The notes: generated by a model from the letters alone, not told the origin. Counted from the first letter of the stretch, positions 24,473 through 35,571 are shown. The stretch is DNA of 64,000 nucleotides from Klebsiella sp. BIGb0407 (GCF_024807845.1 NZ_JANUEQ010000006.1:186001-250000), one strand, 5' to 3'. Made by a program: numbers and translations.

Positions 24473-25729
24473 ATGATCAAGGCGACGGACAGAAAACTGG
24501 TAGTGGGACTGGAGATTGGCACAGCCAAAGTTGCCGCTTTAGTAGGGGAAGTCCTGCCTGACGGTGTAGTGAATATTATTGGTGTAGGTAGTTGCCCGTC
24601 ACGCGGTATGGATAAGGGTGGCGTAAACGATCTCGAGTCAGTGGTAAAGTGTGTACAGCGCGCCATTGATCAGGCTGAATTAATGGCGGATTGCCAGATT
24701 TCTTCAGTTTACCTGGCGCTATCCGGGAAACACATAAGCTGTCAAAATGAAATAGGTATGGTGCCTATTTCAGAAGAAGAAGTGACCCAGGAAGACGTTG
24801 AAAATGTCGTCCATACTGCTAAATCAGTGCGTGTCAGGGATGAGCATCGTGTTTTGCATGTCATTCCGCAAGAATACGCCATTGATTATCAGGAAGGCAT
24901 TAAAAATCCAGTCGGCCTGTCTGGTGTGCGTATGCAGGCCAAGGTACATCTGATTACCTGCCATAATGATATGGCAAAAAACATTGTGAAAGCAGTGGAA
25001 CGTTGTGGTCTTAAAGTTGACCAACTTATTTTCGCCGGTCTGGCTGCAAGCTATGCCGTGTTGACCGAAGATGAGCGTGAACTCGGCGTCTGTGTCGTTG
25101 ATATTGGCGGCGGGACCATGGATATGGCGGTATATACTGGTGGTGCACTGCGCCATACCAAAGTGATTCCTTATGCAGGTAACGTGGTAACCAGTGATAT
25201 TGCTTATGCTTTCGGAACACCCCCGAGTGATGCCGAAGCAATTAAAGTCCGTCATGGCTGCGCGTTAGGTTCCATTGTCGGAAAAGATGAAAATGTCGAA
25301 GTACCGAGCGTGGGTGGGCGTCCACCCCGCAGTCTACAGCGACAGACATTAGCAGAGGTTATTGAGCCGCGCTATACCGAGCTGCTTAACCTGGTGAATG
25401 AAGAACTTTTACAGTTGCAAGAACAGCTTCGCCAGCAAGGGGTGAAACATCACCTGGCTGCCGGTATCGTGCTTACCGGTGGAGCTGCGCAAATTGAAGG
25501 ACTGGCCGCCTGTGCCCAACGTGTATTCCATACACAGGTGCGTATCGGACAGCCATTAAATATTACTGGCCTGACAGATTATGCCCAGGAGTCCTACTAC
25601 TCAACAGCGGTAGGGTTGCTGCACTATGGTAAAGAATCGCATCTCAGTGGTGAGGCTGAAGTAGAGAAAAGGACCTCAGTTAGCTCGTGGTTTAAACGCC
25701 TTAACGGCTGGTTGAGAAAAGAGTTTTAA
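24473..25729 (+). CDS. ftsA: Cell division protein FtsA
   Basis: The 418-residue actin-like ATPase anchors FtsZ to the membrane. The actin fold motifs are VGLEIGTAKVAALVG at the N-terminus, VVDIGGGTMDMAVY (about residues 204-217) and VLTGGAAQIEGL (about 333-344). Domain 1C (about 85-165) is conserved, and the C-terminus ends in the amphipathic membrane-targeting helix (WFKRLNGWLRKEF). Almost identical to E. coli FtsA. Confidence 0.98.
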   Translation: MIKATDRKLVVGLEIGTAKVAALVGEVLPDGVVNIIGVGSCPSRGMDKGGVNDLESVVKCVQRAIDQAELMADCQISSVYLALSGKHISCQNEIGMVPISEEEVTQEDVENVVHTAKSVRVRDEHRVLHVIPQEYAIDYQEGIKNPVGLSGVRMQAKVHLITCHNDMAKNIVKAVERCGLKVDQLIFAGLAASYAVLTEDERELGVCVVDIGGGTMDMAVYTGGALRHTKVIPYAGNVVTSDIAYAFGTPPSDAEAIKVRHGCALGSIVGKDENVEVPSVGGRPPRSLQRQTLAEVIEPRYTELLNLVNEELLQLQEQLRQQGVKHHLAAGIVLTGGAAQIEGLAACAQRVFHTQVRIGQPLNITGLTDYAQESYYSTAVGLLHYGKESHLSGEAEVEKRTSVSSWFKRLNGWLRKEF

Positions 25730-25741
25730 TTTTTTGTAAGT

Positions 25742-25762
25742 GACCGGTGTATTTTACCGGTC
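25742..25762 (+). other. Hairpin in the ftsA-ftsZ gap
   Basis: A 7-bp perfect stem (GACCGGT / ACCGGTC) with a 7-base loop lies between ftsA and ftsZ, about 30 bases before the ftsZ start and clear of its GGAG ribosome site. It has no T-run after it, so it is not a standard terminator. It might affect ftsZ mRNA processing or stability; this is inference. Confidence 0.5.
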
Positions 25763-25792
25763 TCAGGCAACAGGCGTAAACGGAGAGAAATT

Positions 25793-26944
25793 ATGTTTGA
25801 ACCTATGGAACTGACCAACGATGCGGTGATTAAAGTCATCGGCGTCGGCGGCGGCGGCGGTAATGCCGTTGAACACATGGTGCGTGAGCGCATCGAAGGC
25901 GTTGAATTCTTCGCAGTAAATACCGATGCCCAGGCATTGCGTAAAACTGCAGTAGGACAGACTATACAAATAGGTAATGGAATTACCAAAGGTCTGGGTG
26001 CCGGAGCGAATCCTGAAGTCGGTCGTAATGCTGCAGACGAAGATCGTGAAGCACTGCGTGCTGCGCTGGACGGTGCGGACATGGTCTTTATTGCCGCAGG
26101 TATGGGTGGTGGTACTGGAACCGGTGCTGCTCCTGTAGTTGCTGAAGTGGCAAAAGATTTAGGTATTCTGACTGTTGCCGTTGTAACCAAGCCTTTTAAT
26201 TTTGAAGGCAAGAAACGTATGTTATTCGCAGAGCAGGGCATTGCGGAACTATCCAAGCATGTTGACTCTCTAATCACTATTCCGAATGACAAACTGCTTA
26301 AAGTTCTGGGCCGTGGGATTTCACTGCTGGATGCCTTTGGCGCAGCCAATGACGTGCTGAAAGGCGCAGTTCAGGGTATTGCTGAACTGATTACCCGTCC
26401 TGGCCTGATGAACGTTGACTTTGCTGACGTACGTACCGTGATGTCCGAAATGGGTTATGCCATGATGGGTTCCGGTGTCGCTCGCGGTGAAGATCGTGCA
26501 GAAGAAGCGGCTGAAATGGCTATCTCCAGCCCATTACTGGAAGATATCGATTTGTCAGGTGCGCGTGGTGTGCTGGTTAACATCACTGCGGGCTTCGATT
26601 TACGTCTGGATGAGTTTGAAACGGTCGGGAATACTATCCGTGCCTTCGCTTCAGATAACGCAACAGTGGTTATCGGGACTTCACTGGACCCGGATATGAA
26701 CGACGAGCTGCGTGTGACTGTAGTGGCAACCGGTATTGGTATGGACAAACGTCCGGAAATTACCCTGGTAACCAATAAACAGACTCAGCAGCCTATTATG
26801 GATCGCTACCAGCAACACGGTATGGCACCATTAACACAAGAGCAAAAGCCTGTGAGTAAAGTCGTCAATGACAATACGCCACAGACGGCAAAAGAACCTG
26901 ATTATCTGGATATTCCAGCTTTTTTACGTAAACAAGCTGACTAA
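25793..26944 (+). CDS. ftsZ: Cell division GTPase FtsZ
   Basis: The 383-residue tubulin homologue (E. coli has 383) assembles the Z ring. The GTP signature GGGTGTG is near residues 104-110, with [12 protein letters not shown] at the N-terminus and the T7 loop [11 protein letters not shown] near residue 207. A variable linker (about 317-365) precedes the C-terminal conserved peptide [16 protein letters not shown], which binds FtsA and ZipA. The start has GGAG upstream. Confidence 0.98.
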   Translation: MFEPMELTNDAVIKVIGVGGGGGNAVEHMVRERIEGVEFFAVNTDAQALRKTAVGQTIQIGNGITKGLGAGANPEVGRNAADEDREALRAALDGADMVFIAAGMGGGTGTGAAPVVAEVAKDLGILTVAVVTKPFNFEGKKRMLFAEQGIAELSKHVDSLITIPNDKLLKVLGRGISLLDAFGAANDVLKGAVQGIAELITRPGLMNVDFADVRTVMSEMGYAMMGSGVARGEDRAEEAAEMAISSPLLEDIDLSGARGVLVNITAGFDLRLDEFETVGNTIRAFASDNATVVIGTSLDPDMNDELRVTVVATGIGMDKRPEITLVTNKQTQQPIMDRYQQHGMAPLTQEQKPVSKVVNDNTPQTAKEPDYLDIPAFLRKQAD

Positions 26945-27003
26945 GAATAAACCGAAGTTTGGGATAATCCGCTCTTTGTGCTAAAGTAACACACCGTTTG
27001 TAA

Positions 27004-27963
<960 letters not shown>

Positions 27964-27971
27964 CATTTAAG

Positions 27972-28487
27972 TTATCGATTACGACTGGTTTTGCTGGCAC
28001 TCTCTCCGGCCAGGGAAGCCAGTCGTTCTATCGCTTTTCTAAGCTTCTCCGGGCTCCGCTTCGCCACTTCAAGCAAAGTATCAGCACTCTGTTCGCTTAA
28101 CTGACGATTAACGGTATATTTCACGTTATTGGTTTGAGTGTTGTTTTCTTGTACTATTTCGGCCCTTTTTCCCGCCAGTGATGGATTAATCCTGATGTCG
28201 ATTGATGTCAATGATGGTAATATTTGTGCGCGTAATGCACTGAGTAAAGCGGGCTGCTCGTAACGCAGGCGCATCAACCAGCTAGCATTTGCAGTTTCGA
28301 TGACCAGAATACCCTGACGAAAGTTGGCAACCCGACACCAGGGATGCAGTGGCGCAGGTAAAATACCTTGTACTGCACGGTTTAAACGTAGCAGGGCGAC
28401 AGCACGTTGCTGAATATTTTGCAGCATGCTTTCCTTGCCGCTATCGTCGAACAGATTATCCAGGGCTTGCGGGCGACTGTCGCGCAT
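27972..28487 (-). CDS. DUF721 / DciA-like protein
   Basis: The 171-residue protein has a DUF721 core: PLHPWCRVANFRQGILVIETANASWLMRLRYEQPALLSALR (quoted here in parts: HPWCRVANFR, GILVIETANASWLMRLRYEQ). This domain defines DciA, the ancestral helicase-loading partner of DnaB in many bacteria, usually coded near secA. The C-terminal third is charged and likely disordered. It is convergent with lpxC and divergent from secM; GGAG lies upstream of the ATG at 28487. E. coli, which uses DnaC, has no such gene here. Its function in this organism (active loader, accessory factor or remnant) cannot be told from sequence. Confidence 0.8.
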   Translation of the reverse strand: MRDSRPQALDNLFDDSGKESMLQNIQQRAVALLRLNRAVQGILPAPLHPWCRVANFRQGILVIETANASWLMRLRYEQPALLSALRAQILPSLTSIDIRINPSLAGKRAEIVQENNTQTNNVKYTVNRQLSEQSADTLLEVAKRSPEKLRKAIERLASLAGESASKTSRNR

Positions 28488-28510
28488 GTATTAAACTCCG
28501 GCGGAAATAA

Positions 28511-29017
28511 GTGATAACTATTCTAAATCGTTGGCGACAATTTGGTAGACGTTATTTCTGGCCGCACCTCCTGTTGGGAATGGTGGCGGCGGGACTCGGC
28601 TTGCCTGCGCTCAGCGGTAATACCGGACCAGGTGTTTCAACGGCAACTTCAACCGCCGAGAATAATACTGCCCGTCAGGTAGAGTTTGATAGCCTTATTC
28701 TGTTGCAAGAAAATACCAGACGCACCTCATTCAGCGTTGATTACTGGCATCAGCATGCTATTCGTACTGTTATTCGCCACCTTTCTTTTGCGATGGCGCC
28801 ACAGGCACTGTCGATTGCAGATAAACATGAGCCGCTTAAGGCTCAGCATTCTGCGCTACTCAATTCTCTCAGCGTACTACTGACTCAGGAAGGTAAGCCT
28901 CCTGCGGTTGTGCGCCATACTGCACTCCAGACAATACCAGAGTCGGAAATTTTTAATACCGTCATCTGGATCCGTCAGCTGCAAGGTATCCGCGCAGGCC
29001 CCCTCCGTCTTGGTTAA
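28511..29017 (+). CDS. secM: Secretion monitor SecM
   Basis: The 168-residue exported protein stalls its own ribosome to regulate secA. It has a long signal sequence (about residues 1-38, WRQFGRRYFWPHLLLGMVAAGLGLPALS, starting from a GTG) and the C-terminal arrest peptide F148-N-T-V-I-W153-I154-R-Q-L-Q-G159-I160-R161-A162-G163-P164. Every residue of the FxxxxWIxxxxGIRAGP consensus is kept. When export is slow, stalling exposes the secA ribosome site. It lies 65 bases before secA, as in E. coli. Confidence 0.95.
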   Translation: MITILNRWRQFGRRYFWPHLLLGMVAAGLGLPALSGNTGPGVSTATSTAENNTARQVEFDSLILLQENTRRTSFSVDYWHQHAIRTVIRHLSFAMAPQALSIADKHEPLKAQHSALLNSLSVLLTQEGKPPAVVRHTALQTIPESEIFNTVIWIRQLQGIRAGPLRLG

Positions 29018-29082
29018 TTTATCACCTTTAATTATGACTTTAATTTATTACCCGTAAAGACGGAAGTATTTGAGAATTTATT

Positions 29083-31788
29083 ATGTTAACCAAATTATTA
29101 ACTAAAGTTTTTGGCAGTCGTAACGATCGTACTCTGCGTCGCATGCGTAAGCTAGTCGGTGTCATCAATGGCATGGAACCTGCGATGGAAAAGCTGTCAG
29201 ACGATGAGCTGAAAGCAAAAACCGATGAGTTCCGTGGGCGTCTTGAAAAAGGCGAAACCCTGGAAAATCTGTTACCAGAAGCTTTTGCTGTGGTACGTGA
29301 AGCCAGTAAGCGTGTATTTGGTATGCGCCACTTTGACGTGCAGTTACTCGGCGGCATGGTACTGAATGAGCGCTGTATCGCTGAAATGCGTACAGGTGAA
29401 GGTAAAACCCTGACTGCAACCCTGCCAGCTTACCTGAACGGTCTGACCGGGAAAGGGGTACACGTGGTTACAGTGAACGACTACCTTGCACAGCGTGATG
29501 CCGAAAATAACCGTCCCTTATTTGAATTCTTAGGCCTGAGCGTAGGTATTAACTTACCTAACATGCCATCTCCGGCTAAACGTGCAGCTTATGGCGCTGA
29601 TATTACCTACGGAACCAACAACGAATATGGTTTTGACTACCTGCGCGACAACATGGCATTCAGCCCTGAAGATCGTGTGCAGCGTAAACTTAACTATGCG
29701 CTGGTGGATGAAGTCGACTCCATCCTGATTGATGAAGCCCGTACCCCACTGATAATCTCAGGTCCTGCAGAAGACAGCTCTGAGCTCTACAAGAAAGTCG
29801 ATAAAATTATCCCGAGTCTGATTCGTCAGGAAAAAGAGGACTCCGACACCTTTAAAGGTGAAGGTCACTTCTCGGTTGACGAAAAGTCACGCCAGGTTCA
29901 TTTGACTGAACGTGGTCTGATAATTATTGAAGAGTTGCTGGTACAACAAGGCATTATGGATGAGGGTGAATCACTTTACTCCCCAACCAATATCATGCTG
30001 ATGCACCATGTGACTGCCGCTCTGCGTGCCCACGTGCTGTTTACTCGTGATGTTGACTACATCGTCAAAGACGGTGAGGTCATTATTGTTGATGAACACA
30101 CCGGTCGTACTATGGCTGGCCGCCGCTGGTCTGATGGCCTGCACCAGGCAGTGGAAGCAAAAGAAGGCGTTGAGATCCAGAATGAAAACCAGACTCTGGC
30201 TTCTATCACCTTCCAGAACTACTTCCGCTTGTACCAGAAACTGGCGGGTATGACGGGTACTGCTGATACCGAAGCATTTGAATTTAGCTCTATTTATAAG
30301 CTGGATACCATCGTCGTACCAACCAACCGTCCGATGGTTCGTAAAGATATGCCAGACCTGGTCTATATGACTGAACTGGATAAAATCGCCGCGATTATCG
30401 AAGATATCAAAGAGCGTACCGCTAACGGCCAGCCATCACTGGTAGGTACAATTTCGATTGAAAAATCAGAAGTTGTCTCTCAGGAGCTGACCAAAGCGGG
30501 TATCAAACATAACGTTCTGAACGCTAAATTCCATGCTAATGAAGCCGGAATCATCGCTCAGGCCGGTTATCCTGGTACCGTGACTATCGCTACCAACATG
30601 GCGGGTCGTGGTACTGATATTATGCTGGGTGGTAGCTGGCAGGCTGAAGTTGCTTTGCTTGACTCACCGACTCAGGAGCAAATTGATCAAATCAAAGCTG
30701 ACTGGAAAGTCCGTCACGATGCGGTTCTGGCTTCTGGTGGTTTACATATTATCGGTACCGAACGTCATGAATCACGTCGTATTGATAACCAGTTACGTGG
30801 TCGTGCGGGTCGCCAGGGTGATGCTGGTTCTTCACGCTTCTACCTCTCTATGGAAGATGCCCTGATGCGTATCTTCGCTTCAGATCGCGTATCAAGCATG
30901 ATGCGTAAACTGGGAATGAAGCCTGGCGAAGCGATTGAGCACCCGTGGGTCACCAAAGCGATTGCGAATGCTCAGCGTAAAGTTGAAAGCCGTAACTTTG
31001 ATATTCGTAAGCAGCTGCTGGAATACGATGACGTTGCCAGCGATCAGCGCCGTGCTATTTATACCCAGCGTAACGAACTGCTGGATGTGTCGGATGTCAG
31101 TGAAACCATTAACAGCATCCGTGACGACGTCTTTAAAGCGACTATCGATTCCTATGTTCCACCACAGTCACTTGAAGAAATGTGGGATATCGAAGGCCTG
31201 GAAGAGCGCCTGAAAAACGACTTCGATCTGGACCTGCCGATTAAAGAGTGGCTGGATAAAGAACCTGAACTGCATGAGGAAACTCTGCGCGAGCGTATTC
31301 ATCAGCAGGCGCTGGAGCTGTATCAGCGTAAAGAAGAGGTTGTTGGTGCAGAAGCGATGCGTCACTTTGAGAAGGGTGTAATGCTACAAACGCTGGACTC
31401 CCTGTGGAAAGAGCACCTGGCAGCCATGGATTATCTGCGCCAGGGTATTCACTTACGTGGTTATGCGCAAAAAGATCCTAAGCAAGAGTACAAACGTGAA
31501 TCTTTTGCCATGTTTAGCACCATGCTGGAATCTCTGAAATACGAAGTGATCAGTACCTTAAGTAAAGTACAGGTCCGTATGCCGGAAGAGGTTCAGGCGA
31601 TGGAAGAGCAACGCCGTGAAGAAGCTGAGCGCCTGGCCCGTATGCAGCAACTGAGTCATGTTGATGATGATACTCAGGCGGCACAATCCCTCGCAGCTGA
31701 GCAAGGCGATCGTAAAGTGGGTCGTAACGATCCGTGCCCATGTGGTTCAGGTAAAAAATATAAACAGTGTCATGGTCGTTTAAGCTAA
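29083..31788 (+). CDS. secA: Preprotein translocase ATPase SecA
   Basis: The 901-residue motor (E. coli has 901) drives proteins through SecYEG. It has Walker [14 protein letters not shown] near residue 102, the DEAD-type DEVDS near 209, the preprotein cross-linking domain, NBD2 with [14 protein letters not shown], and the helical scaffold. The C-terminal zinc site [14 protein letters not shown] binds SecB. Translation is under SecM control. A strong terminator follows. Confidence 0.98.
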   Translation: MLTKLLTKVFGSRNDRTLRRMRKLVGVINGMEPAMEKLSDDELKAKTDEFRGRLEKGETLENLLPEAFAVVREASKRVFGMRHFDVQLLGGMVLNERCIAEMRTGEGKTLTATLPAYLNGLTGKGVHVVTVNDYLAQRDAENNRPLFEFLGLSVGINLPNMPSPAKRAAYGADITYGTNNEYGFDYLRDNMAFSPEDRVQRKLNYALVDEVDSILIDEARTPLIISGPAEDSSELYKKVDKIIPSLIRQEKEDSDTFKGEGHFSVDEKSRQVHLTERGLIIIEELLVQQGIMDEGESLYSPTNIMLMHHVTAALRAHVLFTRDVDYIVKDGEVIIVDEHTGRTMAGRRWSDGLHQAVEAKEGVEIQNENQTLASITFQNYFRLYQKLAGMTGTADTEAFEFSSIYKLDTIVVPTNRPMVRKDMPDLVYMTELDKIAAIIEDIKERTANGQPSLVGTISIEKSEVVSQELTKAGIKHNVLNAKFHANEAGIIAQAGYPGTVTIATNMAGRGTDIMLGGSWQAEVALLDSPTQEQIDQIKADWKVRHDAVLASGGLHIIGTERHESRRIDNQLRGRAGRQGDAGSSRFYLSMEDALMRIFASDRVSSMMRKLGMKPGEAIEHPWVTKAIANAQRKVESRNFDIRKQLLEYDDVASDQRRAIYTQRNELLDVSDVSETINSIRDDVFKATIDSYVPPQSLEEMWDIEGLEERLKNDFDLDLPIKEWLDKEPELHEETLRERIHQQALELYQRKEEVVGAEAMRHFEKGVMLQTLDSLWKEHLAAMDYLRQGIHLRGYAQKDPKQEYKRESFAMFSTMLESLKYEVISTLSKVQVRMPEEVQAMEEQRREEAERLARMQQLSHVDDDTQAAQSLAAEQGDRKVGRNDPCPCGSGKKYKQCHGRLS

Positions 31789-31831
31789 TCCCTCTTGCCG
31801 TAGTGCATTTACGCATTGCTTGAAAGACTAA

Positions 31832-31866
31832 ATGAGGAGGAAACCTGTTTTCCTCCTCATTTTTTA
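31832..31866 (+). terminator. Terminator after secA
   Basis: A strong stem (ATGAGGAGGA / TCCTCCTCAT) is followed directly by six T. It ends the secM-secA transcript. In E. coli mutT follows secA; here it is about 11 kb away, and this terminator isolates secA from the inserted block. Confidence 0.9.
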
Positions 31867-31870
31867 TACA

Positions 31871-31910
31871 TGAAGGTCAGTGCCATTAACGCACTGGCCT
31901 TCATACTTTT
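31871..31910. terminator. Second hairpin, facing putP
   Basis: The inverted repeat TGAAGGTCAGTGC / GCACTGGCCTTCA (13 pairs, one G-T) at 31871-31902 is followed on the plus strand by ACTTTTTA. It may be a back-up terminator for secA, or the end of the put block on the minus strand. Confidence 0.65.
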
Positions 31911-32086
31911 TAACGGTGTCGATATGCGGTATTGACGCGTGGAGTAAGGCAAAAGAGGGTTGCCAACAGGGAATAGATAAACCGATAAACCTTGAGTTAG
32001 CAGGCCCAGGCGCGGAAGAAACTACCCCATGCCTTGAGAAACTCGAAGTGTTAACGGCCCAATTTATAAGGCCGTCCACCCACAAA

Positions 32087-33595
32087 TTATTTTTTCTGTA
32101 TACGTGATGGTGACGCAGAGTGATAGTACGCATCGGCTTCGGTAAAACGCTTCTGTATCGCGGCTGATGGCATTTTATCCAACAGACTGAATACCATAAT
32201 CCCAATGCTACCGAAAACAAAGCCCGGGATGATTTCGTACAGACCCAGCCAGGCAAACTGTTTCCAGACGATAACCGTTACGGCACCAATTATCATCCCA
32301 GCCAGCGCGCCGTTACGGGTCATACGTGACCACAATACCGAGAACAGAACCACCGGACCAAACGCAGCACCAAACCCAGCCCATGCATAGCTTACCAGAC
32401 CCAGCACACGGTTATCCGGGTTAGCCGCAAGTGCAATAGAGACCAGGGCAACCACAAGCACCATGATGCGCCCTATCCACACTAACTCTTGCTGACTGGC
32501 ATTTTTACGAAGGAAGGCTTTGTACAAATCTTCAGTAATCGCACTGGAGCATACCAGCAACTGGCAGCTCAGGGTCGACATCACTGCGGCGAGAACCGCG
32601 GAGAGAAGAATACCGGCAATCCATGGGTTGAACAGGATTTGTGCCAGTTCAATAAACACCCGTTCGGCATTCTGGTTAACTGGCCCTGCCAGCGCGGGGA
32701 AGTTAGTAAAGTAAGCTATGCCAAAGAAGCCAACGGCAACCGCTCCCATCAGGCACAGGACCATCCAGGCCATGCTGATGCGACGAGCGTGAACAATACT
32801 ATGGTGGGAATCCGCTGCCATAAAGCGTGCCAGAATATGTGGTTGACCGAAGTAACCGAGTCCCCATCCCATCAGCGAAATAATCGCGACAAAGTTCAGC
32901 CCTTTGAGCATATCCACGTTTTCAATGCTCTTTTGTTTAATGACTTCCAGTGAGTCGTCGAAACCACCGACGCCAATGATGACCATTACGGGGGTCAGGA
33001 TCAGGGCAAAAATCATCAAACTGGCCTGCACGGTATCGGTCCAGCTCACCGCCAGGAAGCCACCAATAAATGTGTAAATGATAGTTGCTGCTGCTCCCAC
33101 CCACAGTGCTGTTCCATAACTCATACCAAAGGTGCTTTCGAACAGACGCGCTCCCGCAACAATACCGGAAGCACAGTAGATGGTGAAAAACAGCAAAATA
33201 ACCAATGCGGAGATAATACGTAAAATACGGCTTTTATCTTCAAAACGCCCGGTGAAATAATCCGGTAACGTCAATGCGTTATTGTTGAACTCTGTATGTA
33301 CGCGTAAGCGTCCGGCAACCAGTTTCCAGTTGAACCATGCACCTAATACAAGACCGATAGCAATCCAGCTCTCTGAAATTCCCGACAGAAAAATTGCACC
33401 CGGTAATCCCATAAGCAACCAGCCACTCATGTCTGATGCACCTGCGGATAGCGCGGTGACAAATGGCCCTAAGCGACGTCCTCCCAGAATATAATCGTCA
33501 AAATTCTTGGTTGAACGCCATGCAAAAAAACCTATAAATATCATGCCGAAAATATAGACACAGAATGTCACTAACAGCGGTGTACTAATACCCAT
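32087..33595 (-). CDS. putP: Sodium/proline symporter
   Basis: The 502-residue SSS-family transporter has the same length as E. coli PutP and about 13 membrane helices. Conserved stretches include STKNFDDYILGGRRLGPFV, SAGASDMSGWLLMGLPG (sodium/proline binding) and GYFGQPHILARFMAADSHH. I chose ATG 33595 (MGISTPLL), with GGAGA about seven bases upstream, over 33610. It reads away from a control region with GTTGCA motifs and the putA relic, the usual divergent put layout. It imports proline, but the local putA gene for its breakdown is destroyed. Confidence 0.97.
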   Translation of the reverse strand: MGISTPLLVTFCVYIFGMIFIGFFAWRSTKNFDDYILGGRRLGPFVTALSAGASDMSGWLLMGLPGAIFLSGISESWIAIGLVLGAWFNWKLVAGRLRVHTEFNNNALTLPDYFTGRFEDKSRILRIISALVILLFFTIYCASGIVAGARLFESTFGMSYGTALWVGAAATIIYTFIGGFLAVSWTDTVQASLMIFALILTPVMVIIGVGGFDDSLEVIKQKSIENVDMLKGLNFVAIISLMGWGLGYFGQPHILARFMAADSHHSIVHARRISMAWMVLCLMGAVAVGFFGIAYFTNFPALAGPVNQNAERVFIELAQILFNPWIAGILLSAVLAAVMSTLSCQLLVCSSAITEDLYKAFLRKNASQQELVWIGRIMVLVVALVSIALAANPDNRVLGLVSYAWAGFGAAFGPVVLFSVLWSRMTRNGALAGMIIGAVTVIVWKQFAWLGLYEIIPGFVFGSIGIMVFSLLDKMPSAAIQKRFTEADAYYHSASPSRIQKK

Positions 33596-33610
33596 CAAAA
33601 TTCTCCACAA

Positions 33611-33973
33611 TTATATTTCGGCAATTCCATGATTTGCCGTTTTATGACCCACCGTAATGTGGTCAAGATCTCTATGTTTACCAGGGCCACTAAATCCCGC
33701 AGTCATCGATGTTCATTCTCAATCGATTTAACACACCATTTACATCAAATTTAATCCAGAGTAGACGGCTTTTTTCTGTAGGTTGCACTTCTTCACATTT
33801 TTTTAGGTTGCACCTTTGAAAAGTGTTAACTCCTACAGAGAAAAGAAACTGAAAATTTTATCGACCACAGAATGAAAATCACGCCATTAACTCTTCATTC
33901 ATTTTAAATATTGTAATGCATGTCACATTTAACCAGGTTGCACAAAGTTGCAATATTGTGAAGATTTTTCAGT
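33611..33973. promoter_or_regulatory. put control region with four GTTGCA motifs
   Basis: The 360-base putP-putA interval holds GTTGCA at 33782-33787, 33807-33812, 33937-33942 and 33947-33952. GTTGCA is the known recognition motif of the PutA ribbon-helix-helix domain. The spacing (25 bases; then 10 bases for the distal pair) resembles the E. coli put control region, which also has several such sites. Promoter elements for putP were not assigned with confidence. The sites remain although putA next to them is decayed. Confidence 0.75.
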
Positions 33974-34240
33974 ATTGGGGGTGAGATCGATAACACCACT
34001 CGTAAACGTATTAAAGCAGTAGCCTCACGAATCGACCGCACGCCATCTTTAATTAACTCGAGAGACTGAAAATGACGAGATATTCCCTGAGCAAATCCAG
34101 CCGCAGTCTGTTTCCCTGACAACTATCACTGCCGACTGTCGCCGCGCTGAAACCGATGCCGTACCCATGCTGAAGGTAACTTAGCGTCGACTAACCCCTG
34201 CTTCTGCCAGACATGCTTTTCTTCGTGGGTCCAAGAACGA
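33974..34240 (+). pseudogene. putA: putA relic (proline dehydrogenase / P5C dehydrogenase, N-terminal remnant)
   Basis: Three blocks match the start of PutA in order. First, IGGEIDNTTRKRIKAVASR plus IDRTP (33974-34048) corresponds to the ribbon-helix-helix GVKLDDATRERIKSAASRIDRTP of E. coli PutA; the ATG has become ATT. Second, in another frame, IFPEQIQPQSVSLTTITADC and RRAETDAVPML (about 34080-34175) corresponds to FAEQILPQSVSRAAITAAYRRPETEAVSML. Third, after an in-frame TAG at 34182, RRLTPASARHA and FLRGSKN (to about 34240) weakly match the next segment. So there is a lost start, a frameshift, a stop, internal deletions and loss of over 90% of the gene. The relic lies exactly where divergent putA belongs. 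The first two blocks are convincing; the third is tentative. Confidence 0.78.
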
Positions 34241-34286
34241 AATAAGGTTAAGACTCACAAAAAACCAACATTTATTTAAGCCTTTA

Positions 34287-34327
34287 TTGACAAGTACAGC
34301 GTAATGAAAATAAATGTCTATACAACC
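34287..34327 (+). promoter_or_regulatory. hutI promoter with candidate HutC operator
   Basis: A perfect TTGACA (34287-34292) is followed after 17 bases by ATAAAT (34310-34315). Directly downstream is TGTCTATACAACC (34315-34327), whose reverse complement GGTTGTATAGACA nearly repeats GGTTGTATAGGCA at the hutU promoter (37728-37740). A shared motif overlapping both promoters is what a HutC operator should look like. Confidence 0.6.
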
Positions 34328-34344
34328 CATGACAAGTGAACATT

Positions 34345-35571
34345 ATGACTGAACTGACCGCAGAAGATCGCATCTGGCGCAACGCTCGCCTGGCAACGCT
34401 AGACCCGTTACGTCCGCAGTCTTATGGTCTGCTCGACAATCATGCGCTTATTGTGCGTGGAGGATATATTCACGCCATCGTTCCGGATGCCGATATTCCC
34501 GACGGTGCCGTTCACGTCATCGACGTTGGAGGCAGACTTATTACGCCGGGTCTTATCGACTGTCATACGCACCTTATTTTTGGCGGCAGCCGTGCGCAGG
34601 AGTGGGAGCAACGGCTAAACGGTGCGTCATACCAGCAAATCAGCGCAGCAGGCGGCGGCATTAACTCGACGGTGCGGGCAACCCGGGATATGCCTGCAGA
34701 GCAGCTCCAGTCGCTTGCTCAGGAACGACTGAACCGGTTGATGCGTGAAGGGGTGACCACTCTTGAGATAAAGTCCGGGTATGGGTTAGATCTGGAAAAC
34801 GAAGAGAAAATGTTGCAGGTTGCCGGAGCGCTGGCACAGGTGAATCCCTGTGAGGTGAGCCGTACGCTGCTTGCGGCTCACGCCACTCCCCCGGAGTATA
34901 AAGACCGGGCTGATGAGTATATTTCCCGGGTCTGTGAGACGATATTACCGGCACTGTGGCAGAAAGGCCTGTTCGAAGCGGTGGATGTTTTTTGCGAGAA
35001 CGTCGGCTTTAGCCCGGCGCAAACTGAACGAGTATTCCGTACCGCTTACGATTTGGGTATCCCGGTGAAGGGACACGTGGAGCAGCTCTCATCTCTCGGC
35101 GGTGCGCAATTGGTCGGGCGTTACCAGGGGCTGTCCGCCGATCATATTGAGTATCTTGATCGTGACGGCGTGGTCGCCATGAAGCAGGGCGGCACTGTGG
35201 CCGTACTGCTCCCGGGCGCCTTCTATTTCCTCAATGAAACCCGTAAACCACCGATTGCGTTGCTGCGCGAATTGCAGGTGCCGATGGCGGTCGCCACCGA
35301 CTACAATCCGGGTACCAGCCCGTTCGCCAGCCTGCATCTCTCAATGAACATGGCCTGCGTGAAATTTGGCCTGACGCCGGAGGAAGCCTGGGCCGGAGTG
35401 ACTCGCCATGCCGCAAAAGCGCTGGGGCGTCAGGATTCCCATGGTCAGCTAACCGCTGGATTTGTGGCGGATTTTGTCGTCTGGGATGCGCAGCACCCGG
35501 TCGAAATCGTTTATGAACCTGGGCGGAATCCGCTCTGGCAACGCATTTTTCGTGGTGAGGTGACAGCATGA
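34345..35571 (+). CDS. hutI: Imidazolonepropionase
   Basis: The 408-residue amidohydrolase catalyses the third step of histidine breakdown, imidazolonepropionate to formiminoglutamate. It has the metal motif [12 protein letters not shown] near residue 70, later metal-binding histidines ([23 protein letters not shown]) and the aspartate in [11 protein letters not shown]. Start choice is uncertain: ATG 34345 is given; GTG 34336 would add three residues, and neither has a strong ribosome site. The stop overlaps hutG (ATGA), so the two are coupled. Confidence 0.95.
   Translation: MTELTAEDRIWRNARLATLDPLRPQSYGLLDNHALIVRGGYIHAIVPDADIPDGAVHVIDVGGRLITPGLIDCHTHLIFGGSRAQEWEQRLNGASYQQISAAGGGINSTVRATRDMPAEQLQSLAQERLNRLMREGVTTLEIKSGYGLDLENEEKMLQVAGALAQVNPCEVSRTLLAAHATPPEYKDRADEYISRVCETILPALWQKGLFEAVDVFCENVGFSPAQTERVFRTAYDLGIPVKGHVEQLSSLGGAQLVGRYQGLSADHIEYLDRDGVVAMKQGGTVAVLLPGAFYFLNETRKPPIALLRELQVPMAVATDYNPGTSPFASLHLSMNMACVKFGLTPEEAWAGVTRHAAKALGRQDSHGQLTAGFVADFVVWDAQHPVEIVYEPGRNPLWQRIFRGEVTA

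Noticed and set aside
25726-26349. 207-codon minus-strand ORF opposite ftsZ
   Set aside because: Low-complexity Ala/Ser/Pro translation produced by the codon bias of ftsZ on the other strand.
33904-34122. 72-residue minus-strand ORF in the put control region
   Set aside because: It lies antisense to the putA relic and the GTTGCA sites; the plus-strand PutA similarity explains the sequence better.
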